Position numbers and translations under genes: made by a program. A stretch of DNA of 64,000 nucleotides from Marinobacter sp. 1-4A (GTDB taxonomy: Bacteria > Pseudomonadota > Gammaproteobacteria > Pseudomonadales > Oleiphilaceae): assembly GCF_016597725.1 (NCBI RefSeq), contig NZ_VCGY01000002.1, positions 496,001-560,000 of the forward strand, read 5' to 3'. Position 1 is the first letter of the stretch. The number at the start of each line of letters is the position of its first letter. Positions 44,853 to 53,617 of the stretch are shown one piece after another. The notes under the pieces were generated by a model. The model saw only the letters and a program-made list of their open reading frames with translations, did no database searches and was not told the DNA's origin.

Positions 44853-45506
44853 TTATAGGCCTGCAACAGTGTCAATTTCGTCCAATATGGCCTGACTATA
44901 AAGAACCTGATCGTGATCACTTTCTACACTTTCTACATCGACTACACGGGCGACACCCTCTGCGCGGGCCTCCACCACATAGCGCAGCGGGCCACCGGCA
45001 TCCATGCTGTCGAAGGGATAACAGGTAACCAACAAAAGAGTACCTGCAGGCAATTTATGAGTATCAATAAGCTCTGTACGACTATCCACAACTCTTGTGG
45101 TTTTTACCCGATACTCTTTCCAGCGCCCGTCGCGGCTTTGAAGCCGCAGTTCATTGCCGGGCTCTAGCTGTTTCAGGGGCCGGAAATGGGTGTCTCGGTG
45201 GCCAGCAATAACAACCGCATCCGGCTGGCCACCGCCACCCATCACCTGCCCTGGCCCAAAGGCCAAGCTTTCACCGTGAACGCCGGCCAATACAATCATC
45301 GAACTGCCAAGCTCTGGCATAGACAGCTTCGCCACCGGCCAGGTATCGGCCCAAGGCCAAGGCCGGGATTCGGTTTGTCGGGCCTGGCTCTCGGCCCAGG
45401 CAATTTCCAGCAACTCCTGAGCCACCACTGCTTTTACAGGAACCCATAACCCGAACAGCAAGAGCATGGAAGAACTCGTGATCAACAATAGTAACGAACG
45501 GTTCAT
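44853..45506 (-). CDS. Class GN sortase
   Basis: Membrane-anchored transpeptidase of the marine proteobacterial dedicated sortase type. The 217-residue protein has an N-terminal signal-anchor (about 4-28) and the sortase catalytic triad: His103 in AGHRDTHF, Cys162 in LVTCYPFD and Arg175 in PLRYVV. Gram-negative sortases of this class usually occur next to a single VIT-vWA target, as here: the ATG at 45506 overlaps the target stop (ATGA), so target and enzyme are coupled. It should cleave the YPQTAT signal of that target and probably attach it to an unknown envelope acceptor. The His-Cys-Arg set is complete, so it should be active. Confidence 0.94.
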   Translation of the reverse strand: MNRSLLLLITSSSMLLLFGLWVPVKAVVAQELLEIAWAESQARQTESRPWPWADTWPVAKLSMPELGSSMIVLAGVHGESLAFGPGQVMGGGGQPDAVVIAGHRDTHFRPLKQLEPGNELRLQSRDGRWKEYRVKTTRVVDSRTELIDTHKLPAGTLLLVTCYPFDSMDAGGPLRYVVEARAEGVARVVDVESVESDHDQVLYSQAILDEIDTVAGL

Positions 45507-47578
45507 GGGTATGCTCTCCGTTGAAGCAGCGTAATAGCGGCCGAAAACATCAAACCAAGCAACCCCAAAGCAATCAACAAGGGCGCAAAGGTTGCCGTTT
45601 GCGGGTAGCGGACCATGCCGGGCTGGCTTCCCGCAGGCAGCAGCGTTGGCAGGTTGTCTTTCTGCAATGCACTCTCGGGAGCCCTGACTGGTGTTTTATC
45701 AACGGCTACAAAGCTCGTATAAGGCGACATAAGGTTGTGCTCAACCGCCAGCCGGGTGATCTTGGCCTTCTGCGGTTCTTGCGCCTGAACCCGCGCTTCA
45801 TCCAGAAGACTGTCTATTTTCTCCCGCGCCCAATATCGGTTCAGCCCTGTACCCGGAGCCGCCTGCTGCAAATCCAAACGTTGCTGCCACATCCCGCCAC
45901 CCGGTAACCGACCTGAAACACTCAACTCACCCGCAGGCGACACACCCCGCACCACCTGCAACAAAGGTTCACCCTGAAACAAATCACCGGGCCTACGTGG
46001 AAAACTGTCTTCCAGTGCCGATGCAGACTGCCCCTGCCAACTCACCTTAATATCTGTCAGCACTGGCGCCTCCATAGCCGCAAACAACTTAGCCAGCGGG
46101 CCACTTATATCCGTGGGATCCTGCACTGACGTGTAACTACCACGCCCCCACCGCGCCGCCTCACGCATAAAGTGCATGTTGGGCGCTGATCCTATGGCCA
46201 CCGTAAACAGCCGTTGGTCACCCAATTGGCGGCGAATTTGATCGAACAACGCCGACTCATTCCCAACCGCACCATCCGTCATAAACACAACTTGGCGCAC
46301 TTTCGGGGCCAAATCTGATTCTGATGAAACAGCTACCATCCGCCCAACCGCACGCTGACTCTGCAGGGCCATAGTCAACGCTGGCGCCATCTCCGTACCG
46401 CCATCGGCACTTAGCCCACTCACATACTGCCGCGCCCGAGCCAGATTATTCGCCGTTGCCATTTCCGGCTGCATAAACAGAGCATGTGGCTGAGAATTAA
46501 ACTGAATCACATTAAAGCGATCACCGGGTGCCAATGTGTCCAAACCAAGATGCAAAGCTTCCCGAGCCTGCCGAATCGACTCCCCGGCCATAGAACCGGA
46601 GGTATCAATCACAAACGTAAGCTCACGAGGTAACCGGGTTTTACCCGCCCGCCCCGGCACCACCATAGCCAACAAATAATCCTCACCCGCCCAGCGCTGA
46701 TGAAAAACAGCAGCCCCCGGCTCATGCCCAGCAAACGCCTGCCAACGCAACACAAAATCCCGATTCATTACGATCTCACCCGCCTGAGGCTCAACTGTAA
46801 ACACCTGACCATCCTGCTGAGTATCCACCGGGTGACTGGGGCTGGACACATTCGCCAACGCAAGCCCGGCATCAATAGTGAACCGAATCGACGCCCTGTG
46901 ACTGTCCGCAGCAACATCGTCCACATCCACCGTAAACGGACTGATCGCATCCGCATCCAACACCTCGGTAGTAGGCAGAGCCCAACCACCCTGCCACTGC
47001 TGCGGCGCTGCCGCCAAAGGCTTACCCGGCATATATCGGGGAGTCAGAGTCGTTGGCACACTCAACTCAAACACCCCATCCCGATAGCTCACCAGCTGCT
47101 GATAATTCAGCTCTATACTCACCTCAGCCCCCGGCGGAATATTTGCCACACGCGTGGTAAACACATTCGGCCGCTGCTGCTCAACCGTCGCCGCATGCCG
47201 CCCGGCATCCCGAGCCGTTTCATAAGTCTTCTTCGCCTCCTCACGGGGCTGAACCTCCCCTACAATCGTGCGCTCACCAATCTTCATGGTCAGCCCGTAA
47301 ACACTGGCCTTCTCCGGCAGAGGAAACACGAACACCCCCTCACGCCAATCACCACTCGTGTTCTTAAACGTCCGCACCAGCTTGCTGTCTGCAATCAGCC
47401 CACTAACCCGAACATCAAAATCACTCCCCAGCACCAACGCCGGTTTCTGCCATTGGCCTTTGCCGTCAACAAAATGCAGCACACCTGCGGAATCCTCATT
47501 ACCGGTATTGGCCTCTGCATACAAAGGCTGCACAAACAAAACCAACAACATAGCCATCCACAAACTCACGCCTTCCAT
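45503..47578 (-). CDS. VIT and vWA domain sortase target protein
   Basis: The dedicated substrate of the adjacent sortase. From ATG 47578 it is 691 residues: a signal peptide (EGVSLWMAMLLVLFVQPLYA), a vault/inter-alpha-trypsin (VIT) domain (about 35-165), a vWA domain with the MIDAS motif DTSGSMAG (Asp325, Ser327, Ser329) and a C-terminal sorting signal: YPQTAT at 658-663, a hydrophobic helix and the basic tail LLQRRAYP. Such proteins suggest a metal-dependent adhesin displayed at the surface. An ATG at 47557 (with GGAAGG upstream) is an alternative start. The frame remains open to 47788, but that extension runs through repeat copy B (47621-47725) and destroys the signal peptide, so I reject it. 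Confidence 0.9.
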   Translation of the reverse strand: MEGVSLWMAMLLVLFVQPLYAEANTGNEDSAGVLHFVDGKGQWQKPALVLGSDFDVRVSGLIADSKLVRTFKNTSGDWREGVFVFPLPEKASVYGLTMKIGERTIVGEVQPREEAKKTYETARDAGRHAATVEQQRPNVFTTRVANIPPGAEVSIELNYQQLVSYRDGVFELSVPTTLTPRYMPGKPLAAAPQQWQGGWALPTTEVLDADAISPFTVDVDDVAADSHRASIRFTIDAGLALANVSSPSHPVDTQQDGQVFTVEPQAGEIVMNRDFVLRWQAFAGHEPGAAVFHQRWAGEDYLLAMVVPGRAGKTRLPRELTFVIDTSGSMAGESIRQAREALHLGLDTLAPGDRFNVIQFNSQPHALFMQPEMATANNLARARQYVSGLSADGGTEMAPALTMALQSQRAVGRMVAVSSESDLAPKVRQVVFMTDGAVGNESALFDQIRRQLGDQRLFTVAIGSAPNMHFMREAARWGRGSYTSVQDPTDISGPLAKLFAAMEAPVLTDIKVSWQGQSASALEDSFPRRPGDLFQGEPLLQVVRGVSPAGELSVSGRLPGGGMWQQRLDLQQAAPGTGLNRYWAREKIDSLLDEARVQAQEPQKAKITRLAVEHNLMSPYTSFVAVDKTPVRAPESALQKDNLPTLLPAGSQPGMVRYPQTATFAPLLIALGLLGLMFSAAITLLQRRAYP

Positions 47579-47620
47579 AAAGCGTCGAACACTGCCCGAG
47601 CACCCTGCACTTAGCCCGCG

Positions 47621-47725
47621 CGAGCGGCTGAAGCCCCTCCCGAAACCGTGCGGAGCCATGGATGGCGGAGCCGAGCGTACACGGACGTATTCACAGCGTG
47701 TTTCGGGAGGGGCTTCAGCCGCTCG
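47621..47725. repeat. Dispersed palindromic element, copy B
   Basis: Perfect 26-bp inverted arms at 47621-47646 and 47700-47725 (left arm begins CGAGCGGCTGAAG and ends CTCCCGAAAC). The 53-base core starts CGTGCGGAGCCATGGATGGC and ends GTATTCACAGCGT, differing from copy C at only two positions. It occupies the 403-base divergent gap between the sortase target and pdsR; the remainder of the gap shows only probable promoter sequence. Confidence 0.95.
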
Positions 47726-47981
47726 GGTGGGCGGATTTGAGCAAAACGGAAAAGCACTATGCTGAGAGGACAGAGAAGAAAACATCATTGCAATAATCCT
47801 TTGGCTACATGACTAAATCAGACACAGCCATTTCACCAACCCAAAAAGGCGCCCCCATGGCAGAATCAAACATTCCGCGAACAAAAAATGATGAATTATG
47901 ACAACACCGCAAGCTAACCTTGTTCTAAACGCCTCCCGTGTTTAAATAGACCCCAACGCCCACAGACAAACAGCAAAAACC

Positions 47982-48683
47982 ATGAAAAAACACCTTGTCC
48001 TAATAGAGGACGAACCCGCCATCCGCGACAACTACCGTGCCGCCTTCGAACGCCGTGGCTATCGCGTATCCACCTACAGCGACCGATCATCCGCCTGGCA
48101 AGTACTGCGCCAAAACCTCCCCGACCTCGCCATCATTGACGTCGGCCTAGGCGACGAACCCGAAGGCGGCTTTACCCTCTGCCAAGACCTACGCTCACTG
48201 TCTGCAACCCTGCCCATCATCTTCCTGACCGCCCGCGACAGCGACATAGATTCCGTACACGGCCTGCGTCTGGGCGCTGACGACTACGTCACCAAAGACA
48301 TGAGCATGGAACACCTTCTAGCAAGAGTAACCGCGCTACTTCGCCGGGCAGATGCTTGGGCGGACGCTCTGCAAAAGCCCGACGAAGTGATAAACCGTGG
48401 CCGCCTGAGCCTTAACGTTGATCGCATGACCGTAGCCTGGGACGACAACGCAATAGACCTCACGGTTACAGAATTCTGGATGCTGCACTCACTCGCGCAA
48501 CACCCCGGCCACGTGCGCAGTCGCGACCAACTGATGGAAGCCGCCAGCACGCACTTGGACGACAACACCGTTACCTCTCACATCAAACGCATCCGCAGCA
48601 AATTCCTGCAGATCGACAGCACCTTCGACGGCATCCAAACCGCCTACGGCATGGGATACCGCTGGAATGCCCGTGAGCTCTGA
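47982..48683 (+). CDS. pdsR: Dedicated sortase system response regulator PdsR
   Basis: OmpR-type transcription regulator, 233 residues. Receiver: LIEDEPAI (8-15), Asp53 in LAIIDVGLGDEPEGG, YVTKDMSME with the conserved Lys before Asp (Pro is usual at that place). DNA-binding winged helix: LTVTEFWMLHSLAQHPGHV and VTSHIKRIRSKF. Its place beside the sortase and target and its pairing with the CBM9-like kinase match the proteobacterial dedicated sortase system regulators. It should control the divergent target-sortase operon across the 403-base gap. The next gene follows after three bases. Confidence 0.9.
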   Translation: MKKHLVLIEDEPAIRDNYRAAFERRGYRVSTYSDRSSAWQVLRQNLPDLAIIDVGLGDEPEGGFTLCQDLRSLSATLPIIFLTARDSDIDSVHGLRLGADDYVTKDMSMEHLLARVTALLRRADAWADALQKPDEVINRGRLSLNVDRMTVAWDDNAIDLTVTEFWMLHSLAQHPGHVRSRDQLMEAASTHLDDNTVTSHIKRIRSKFLQIDSTFDGIQTAYGMGYRWNAREL

Positions 48684-48686
48684 TTC

Positions 48687-50771
48687 GTGACTCTCAAACG
48701 CCAGCTTTTTATTGCCAGCCTACTGATGCTGCTCATCCCGTGGGCCGGCCTTCAGTTTGTGCTGGAACTGGATCAAGCCCTACGGCAGCAGGCGCTACAA
48801 CAACTACAGGATCAGGCAGACCGGCTTGCACAAACCGCCGGTGATCTAAGCCTTGGGCTCCCGGTCGTCGCGCCTCATGCGCCCGCCATCTACGTAGAAA
48901 ACCTCCAAACCCCCATAAACCTGGACGGCTATAGCGATGACTGGCCCGGCTACGACGAGAGTGAACAACTCCAACCCTGGCAATCTACTGCAGCGCCGGA
49001 TCGCCCAACAGACACCATCAGCAAACCCACCATGCGCTGGCAAGCTGCGACCGACCAACGCCACCTGTACTTGTTAATACGCCTCAACAACCGCCAGCCC
49101 GTATTCTTCAACCCCGGCGCGCCCGAGCAGCCTCATGATCGGCTAATGCTCTGGCTAGAGCCCGCAAACGCTAAACTGAACCCCAACGCTCGAACCGCAG
49201 CATGGCTCATACGCACCCCCGCGCCAGGCAAGGTCTACGCAACCACGATTAATGCGACGAGCGGAGACAGCGACAACAAGCCCGACTACCGTGTAAGCGG
49301 ATATTGGCACAGCGTGGGTAACGGCTGGCAGCTTGAATTGGAACTTCCCAAACCACCGCCAGACAGTCGCCTAGGTTTTGCTATCCAGTGGCAGGACAAC
49401 TCGACTTCGGCGCAAACATCCACATCAACAAACCCGCTACCCGCTCTTGTGGAACGCCAACCCGAACTGGAGCGCCAACTGACGTCAGGAATGAGTAGAG
49501 GCCAAGTTACCCGGCTGATCGAGCCCGCGGGCTGGGTCATCGCACAACAGTCAACGCCTGCCCGACAGGCGCCGCCAGAGTTTGAGGCTCTCAGCCCTTT
49601 GCAAATTATTGAGCACATAAGCCTCAACACCTTGCGAGCACTGGTGCAGATGTATCAACCCACGCCTGCAACGCTCACCGCCAACAGCAACCGTCTGGAC
49701 ATGAACATCCTGCCCAAAGAAGGGCTTGTACGGCATGAAGACGACAGCATTTGGTTGATGACCACCAAACCTGTATTCGGAGGCAGAACACTGATCGTCG
49801 AACAGTCTCTTGATCAGCTACTAACGCTATCCGGCTCTACGCTGGGCTCAGTTATCGCTCGAAGCACCTTGATTATTATCGGCCTGACGTTGGTGTTGTT
49901 GGGCTACGCCAGTTGGCTGTCTTGGCGCATTGCCCGTCTACAGCGCGCGGTCAGCGCCACCATTGATCAGGATGGCCGGATTATCGGCACACTGCCGGGC
50001 TCCGGGGCAAAGGATGAGCTGGGCCAGCTGCAGAACCATTTCGCCCAGATGGCTGACCGACTGCACGGCTATAACCGTTATTTGGAGAGCTTTTCAAAGC
50101 GCCTCTCCCACGAACTCAAAACCCCCGTGGCCGTGGTGCGCTCATCTCTGGAAAACCTATCTCACGCCGAAACCGAAGATGAACGCTCGCAATACATCGG
50201 GCGTGCGGCTAAAGCTACCGAGCGCCTGCGACAAATCCTCAATGGCATGAGCGAAGCAGCCCGTTTGGAGCAGAGCTTTGATCACGCCGATAAAGAAGAC
50301 TTCGATCTGGCAGAGGTGATCAGTCAGGCAAGCGCCGCCTATAAGGCCTTAGATCCAGATCATCAATTTATCTACACGGGACCGGAGTCTGGCATCAACT
50401 TTGTGGGTTCCCCGGAACTGCTCGTACAAATGCTAGACAAACTGGTCGATAACGCGCGCGACTTCACACCCGAAAACGGCAGAATTGAAATACGTCTGGA
50501 CCAACACCCGGAACACTGCCAGATCGAAGTGTTTAACGAAGGTTCAAGCTTGCCCACCAGCTCGGGCGTAGACATTTTTGAGGCCTTTGTATCCCAACGT
50601 GAAGGCAAAACCGAGGGGCACCTTGGCCAAGGATTGTTGATTGTGCGCTTGATTGCCGACTTCTTTGGTGGCCGAGTTGACGCTCAAAACCAGCGTCTGA
50701 ATGGCATTGACGGAGCCTGCTTCCGCGTTATCATCCCAAAGCTTCCGGATAAACCAAGGACTGAACCGTGA
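48687..50771 (+). CDS. pdsS: Dedicated sortase system histidine kinase PdsS
   Basis: A 694-residue membrane kinase starting at GTG 48687, three bases after pdsR. TM1 lies near 5-25. The large periplasmic region includes a CBM9/DOMON-like carbohydrate-binding fold (INLDGYSDDWPGY, HLYLLIRLNN, DRLMLWLEP, about 70-240). TM2 is near 386-408, then HAMP, HisKA with His475 in RLSHELKTPVAVVRSSLE and a HATPase (LLVQMLDKLVDNARDF, GHLGQGLLIVRLI). The G2 glycine pattern is GQGLLIV, slightly unlike the usual GTGLGL. The sensor fold suggests a glycan or envelope ligand. The next gene (DUF3422) overlaps its stop (GTGA). Confidence 0.9.
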   Translation: MTLKRQLFIASLLMLLIPWAGLQFVLELDQALRQQALQQLQDQADRLAQTAGDLSLGLPVVAPHAPAIYVENLQTPINLDGYSDDWPGYDESEQLQPWQSTAAPDRPTDTISKPTMRWQAATDQRHLYLLIRLNNRQPVFFNPGAPEQPHDRLMLWLEPANAKLNPNARTAAWLIRTPAPGKVYATTINATSGDSDNKPDYRVSGYWHSVGNGWQLELELPKPPPDSRLGFAIQWQDNSTSAQTSTSTNPLPALVERQPELERQLTSGMSRGQVTRLIEPAGWVIAQQSTPARQAPPEFEALSPLQIIEHISLNTLRALVQMYQPTPATLTANSNRLDMNILPKEGLVRHEDDSIWLMTTKPVFGGRTLIVEQSLDQLLTLSGSTLGSVIARSTLIIIGLTLVLLGYASWLSWRIARLQRAVSATIDQDGRIIGTLPGSGAKDELGQLQNHFAQMADRLHGYNRYLESFSKRLSHELKTPVAVVRSSLENLSHAETEDERSQYIGRAAKATERLRQILNGMSEAARLEQSFDHADKEDFDLAEVISQASAAYKALDPDHQFIYTGPESGINFVGSPELLVQMLDKLVDNARDFTPENGRIEIRLDQHPEHCQIEVFNEGSSLPTSSGVDIFEAFVSQREGKTEGHLGQGLLIVRLIADFFGGRVDAQNQRLNGIDGACFRVIIPKLPDKPRTEP

Positions 50772-52075
50772 CCGCCAAAACCCTCGCACTGGATTTTCAC
50801 CCGCTGCGCCCTGACCTGTATCAGGAGCTGCATTCGCGTCCGTTTCAGGTGTTACCACCGCAGGCAAGGGTAAGTCACATCGCAGTGTTGACCACATCGG
50901 AGCAGCGTAAAAGCCAGTTTAAGCATCTGCAAAGCCTGCACCGTATGCTTGGTCAACCCTGGCCAGAGGAAGAGGTCACTTGCTATGAACAAACTTTTGA
51001 CCAGCTGCGCATTCGCCGCGAGGTCCATCTGGAATTTACCGCTTATACCTTTACCAATCTGGCTCCGTCCGATGCCGAGCCCTTTGAGGAAACGGGTGTC
51101 AGCGCACTGCCCCGAGGCTGGCTAGAACAACTCGAAGGAATAGTGGTTGCCGCCTTTCATATTGACGTTGGCCCGTCGGTGGAACACGCCCGGAACGAAC
51201 CCGCGTTTATGCGTCGGCATTTTGAGGGCATGCGCTTGGTAGGTAGCAGCCCACAGGAAGGGGCTGCGAGGGTACTGGGTACGTTTCAATTGCACTCAGA
51301 CAATTTCGGCCGCTTCATGGTGCTCAATTACAGCATGTCTGACAGCCAATTAGGCAGGCTCGTTCAACGGTTGATGGAAATCGAAACCTATCGCTTGATG
51401 TCTCTGTTGGCACTGTCTGTAGCGCGAGAAATCACGCCAGCCCTCAATGAGATGGACCAACAGCTCGCCATTATCACGCAAGCTCTGGCAGATAACGAAA
51501 CCCAGAATGAGCAATCTATTTTGGCCAAACTCACTAATATTGCAGCCAAAATCGAAGCCTTTCGCGCTCACTCCACCTTCCGTTTTTCCGCCACCAAAGC
51601 CTACCATCAGCTGGTGCTGACACGCCTCGAAGAACTGCGGGAAGATGAAGTATCAGGCCATCTCACTATCTCTGAATTCATGACTCGGCGCCTGACTCCC
51701 GCCGTCAAAACCTGCGAAGCCGTGGGCGTTCGGCTGGAGGACCTATCCCGCCGGGTGGATCGTACATCTGACATGATGCGAACTCGGGTAGAGTTGGCGA
51801 TCCAAAGCCAGAATCAGCAGCTGCTCAGCTCCATGGACAGACGCTCAAAAATCCAACTGATGATGCAGCACACGGTTGAAGGCTTTTCGGTTGTCGCTAT
51901 CACCTATTATCTGATCGGTCTTCTCAAGCTGGCATTGGATTCCATCTACGAAGCAGGGATTATCTTCAACAAAACTCTGGCGCTGGGGATTGCCATTCCC
52001 GCTACACTTGCACTGGTGTATCTAGCGATTCGGTTTGTTCACCATCACTTTATCCGCATGGCAAGACGGCAGTAG
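50768..52075 (+). CDS. DUF3422 family membrane protein
   Basis: A 435-residue protein of unknown function, starting at GTG 50768 in a four-base overlap with pdsS. The body carries the family pattern (LHSRPFQVLPPQARVSHIAVL at the N terminus, DFHPLRPDLYQELH just before it, and ALPRGWLEQL). The middle is helical and coiled-coil-like (residues about 215-385), and two hydrophobic helices close it (VVAITYYLIGLLKLAL, ALGIAIPATLALVYLAI), ending in a His-rich basic tail (VHHHFIRMARRQ). Topology suggests a large cytoplasmic domain anchored at the C terminus. The coupling to pdsS points to a role in, or shared regulation with, the sortase system; this is inference. Confidence 0.85.
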   Translation: MTAKTLALDFHPLRPDLYQELHSRPFQVLPPQARVSHIAVLTTSEQRKSQFKHLQSLHRMLGQPWPEEEVTCYEQTFDQLRIRREVHLEFTAYTFTNLAPSDAEPFEETGVSALPRGWLEQLEGIVVAAFHIDVGPSVEHARNEPAFMRRHFEGMRLVGSSPQEGAARVLGTFQLHSDNFGRFMVLNYSMSDSQLGRLVQRLMEIETYRLMSLLALSVAREITPALNEMDQQLAIITQALADNETQNEQSILAKLTNIAAKIEAFRAHSTFRFSATKAYHQLVLTRLEELREDEVSGHLTISEFMTRRLTPAVKTCEAVGVRLEDLSRRVDRTSDMMRTRVELAIQSQNQQLLSSMDRRSKIQLMMQHTVEGFSVVAITYYLIGLLKLALDSIYEAGIIFNKTLALGIAIPATLALVYLAIRFVHHHFIRMARRQ

Positions 52076-52084
52076 CAAAAAGCC

Positions 52085-52867
52085 TCAGCCCAGATTTTCA
52101 TCTCCGGCAAACTGTCGGTAAAACTGCTGCGCCGTGCGACCGTTTCGTACCCCTTTTTGGGTGGCAAAACGGATGGCTTCACGGTGCAAATGCTCTCTGT
52201 CAGCAACCTTCGGAAAAAGCGCATCCACTGCCTGCAAATACACCTCTTGGGGAAACGCGTAAAAGGACAGCTGCAAACCGAAGCGATCAGCCAGAGAAAC
52301 CTGCTCTTCAATGGCTTCCGCAGGATGAATTTCGCCATCCTGAGTATGGCCCTTTAAGTTATCGGACATGAACTCCGGCATCAAATGTCGGCGGTTGGAG
52401 GTAGCATAAACACGAACGTTCTCTGGCGGTAATTCCAGCGACCCTTCAAGCACGCTTTTCAACGCTTTATAGCCGGACTCACCCACATCAAACGACAAGT
52501 CATCACAGAAGATAACGAAGCGGAATGGTAGATCACAAATGTCATCCACAATCTCCGGCAAGTTCACCAGATCGTCCTTATCCACCTCAATAATTCTCAA
52601 TCCCTGCTCTTGGTAGCGATTCAGCAGCGCCTTGATAAGGGATGATTTTCCCGTTCCTCTGGCTCCCCAAAGCAGCACGTTATTGGAAGGTTCACCGGCA
52701 AGAAAGCGTTCTGTGTTGCGGGCAAGCGCCTGTTGCTGGCGATCAATACCCGTAAGCGAGCCCCATTGCACCGGGTCTAACCTACGAACGGCACGCAGCC
52801 CTGAACGATGGCGACGCCACACCGCAGCCGGAGTTGATGACCAGTCAAAAGGATGCTGTTCAGACAT
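52085..52867 (-). CDS. DUF815 AAA-type ATPase
   Basis: A 260-residue soluble P-loop ATPase. Walker A is WGARGTGKSSLI (about 61-72), Walker B FVIFCDDLSFD, followed by KSVLEGSLELPPENVRVYATSNRRHL, the sensor-1 and arginine-finger-like part typical of DUF815. C-terminal ARNGRTAQQFYRQFAG is a family hallmark. Function unknown; related proteins resemble AAA+ loaders. It is tail-to-tail with the DUF3422 gene (nine bases between stops). Confidence 0.9.
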   Translation of the reverse strand: MSEQHPFDWSSTPAAVWRRHRSGLRAVRRLDPVQWGSLTGIDRQQQALARNTERFLAGEPSNNVLLWGARGTGKSSLIKALLNRYQEQGLRIIEVDKDDLVNLPEIVDDICDLPFRFVIFCDDLSFDVGESGYKALKSVLEGSLELPPENVRVYATSNRRHLMPEFMSDNLKGHTQDGEIHPAEAIEEQVSLADRFGLQLSFYAFPQEVYLQAVDALFPKVADREHLHREAIRFATQKGVRNGRTAQQFYRQFAGDENLG

Positions 52868-52981
52868 AAGCTTTCATTCCGTTCCGTTGAGTACAGATAT
52901 GCTTTCCGGTTCTCTGCCGGGGAAGCCGGTTGTCAGTATATCGGTACGAGCTATGGGCAGGCTATCGAAGCGGCTAAAAGC

Positions 52982-53018
52982 AAAAACAGCACAGAGGTTA
53001 AACCTCTGTGCTGTTTTT
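52982..53018 (-). terminator. Terminator after the small barrel gene
   Basis: Near-perfect palindrome: AAAAACAGCACAGAGGTT (52982-52999) and its exact complement 53001-53018. Both sides end in A/T runs, so it can work in either direction; it follows the barrel gene on the minus strand. Confidence 0.92.
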
Positions 53019-53038
53019 GAGGGTCAGACTGGCTCTAA

Positions 53039-53617
53039 TCAGAATTGGAACTTGAGGCCAACCTGTGCAGTATCAAAATCTGGACCGTCGTTATTCAACT
53101 GGCCGTTAAAGTCATCTTCATCAATATCGACGTTATACCGGTTGTACTCTAAGAATGTACTCAGGTGCTCCGTTATGCGGAAGTCGACACCCGCACCAAC
53201 GACAGGGCTCACATCGTCATAGGTCTCGTCTTCATCAAAGGCATCAACGTCAAGCGCGGCAGCGAATGCACCCGCTTTGGCGTAGACACCAAAACTACTT
53301 GATAGCGGTAGTCGACCAATCACCACAAGCGCGCCGCCTTTTAGGCTTGCCTTCGTGTCGTCTTTACCGAAATTGCCGAAGTCGACATAGTTCGCTTCCA
53401 AGCCGAAGAACTCATTGAACTGGTAACCTAGCCCTGCTCCATAAAGATCATTCGAATCATCGAAATCCCCACCGTGCGATTTATAGCCACCATAACTTCC
53501 CTTAATGTACGGGCCGGAGGCGTCACGATCAGAAGAGCCTTGCGCCAAGGCTACAGGAGCTGCAAAAACACTGGCAGACAAAATCGTGGCACAGGCAATA
53601 CGAGCTTTGGAGTTCAT
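53039..53617 (-). CDS. Small outer-membrane beta-barrel protein
   Basis: A 192-residue exported protein: signal peptide (KARIACATILSASVFAAPVALA) and an eight-strand barrel of the OmpA/OmpX/porin-family kind (GPYIKGSYGGYK, YGAGLGYQFNEFFGLEANYVDFG, GVDFRITEHLSTFLEYNRYNVD), ending in aromatic-terminated VGLKFQF for BAM recognition. The loops are acidic (EDETYDD, DIDEDDFNG), common in marine outer-membrane proteins. Function not deducible. The 289-base upstream gap is AT-rich near 53750-53830 and probably holds its promoter; nothing else is recognisable there. Confidence 0.88.
   Translation of the reverse strand: MNSKARIACATILSASVFAAPVALAQGSSDRDASGPYIKGSYGGYKSHGGDFDDSNDLYGAGLGYQFNEFFGLEANYVDFGNFGKDDTKASLKGGALVVIGRLPLSSSFGVYAKAGAFAAALDVDAFDEDETYDDVSPVVGAGVDFRITEHLSTFLEYNRYNVDIDEDDFNGQLNNDGPDFDTAQVGLKFQF

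Noticed and set aside
46700-47614. Open frame of 304 codons on the plus strand, antisense to the sortase target
   Set aside because: It lacks a ribosome site, has His/Arg/Pro-rich low-complexity composition and lies wholly over a well-supported domain protein; it is a codon-bias shadow.
47788-47788. Start of the sortase target at 47788
   Set aside because: It would add residues encoded by the repeat and move the signal peptide to the inside of the protein.
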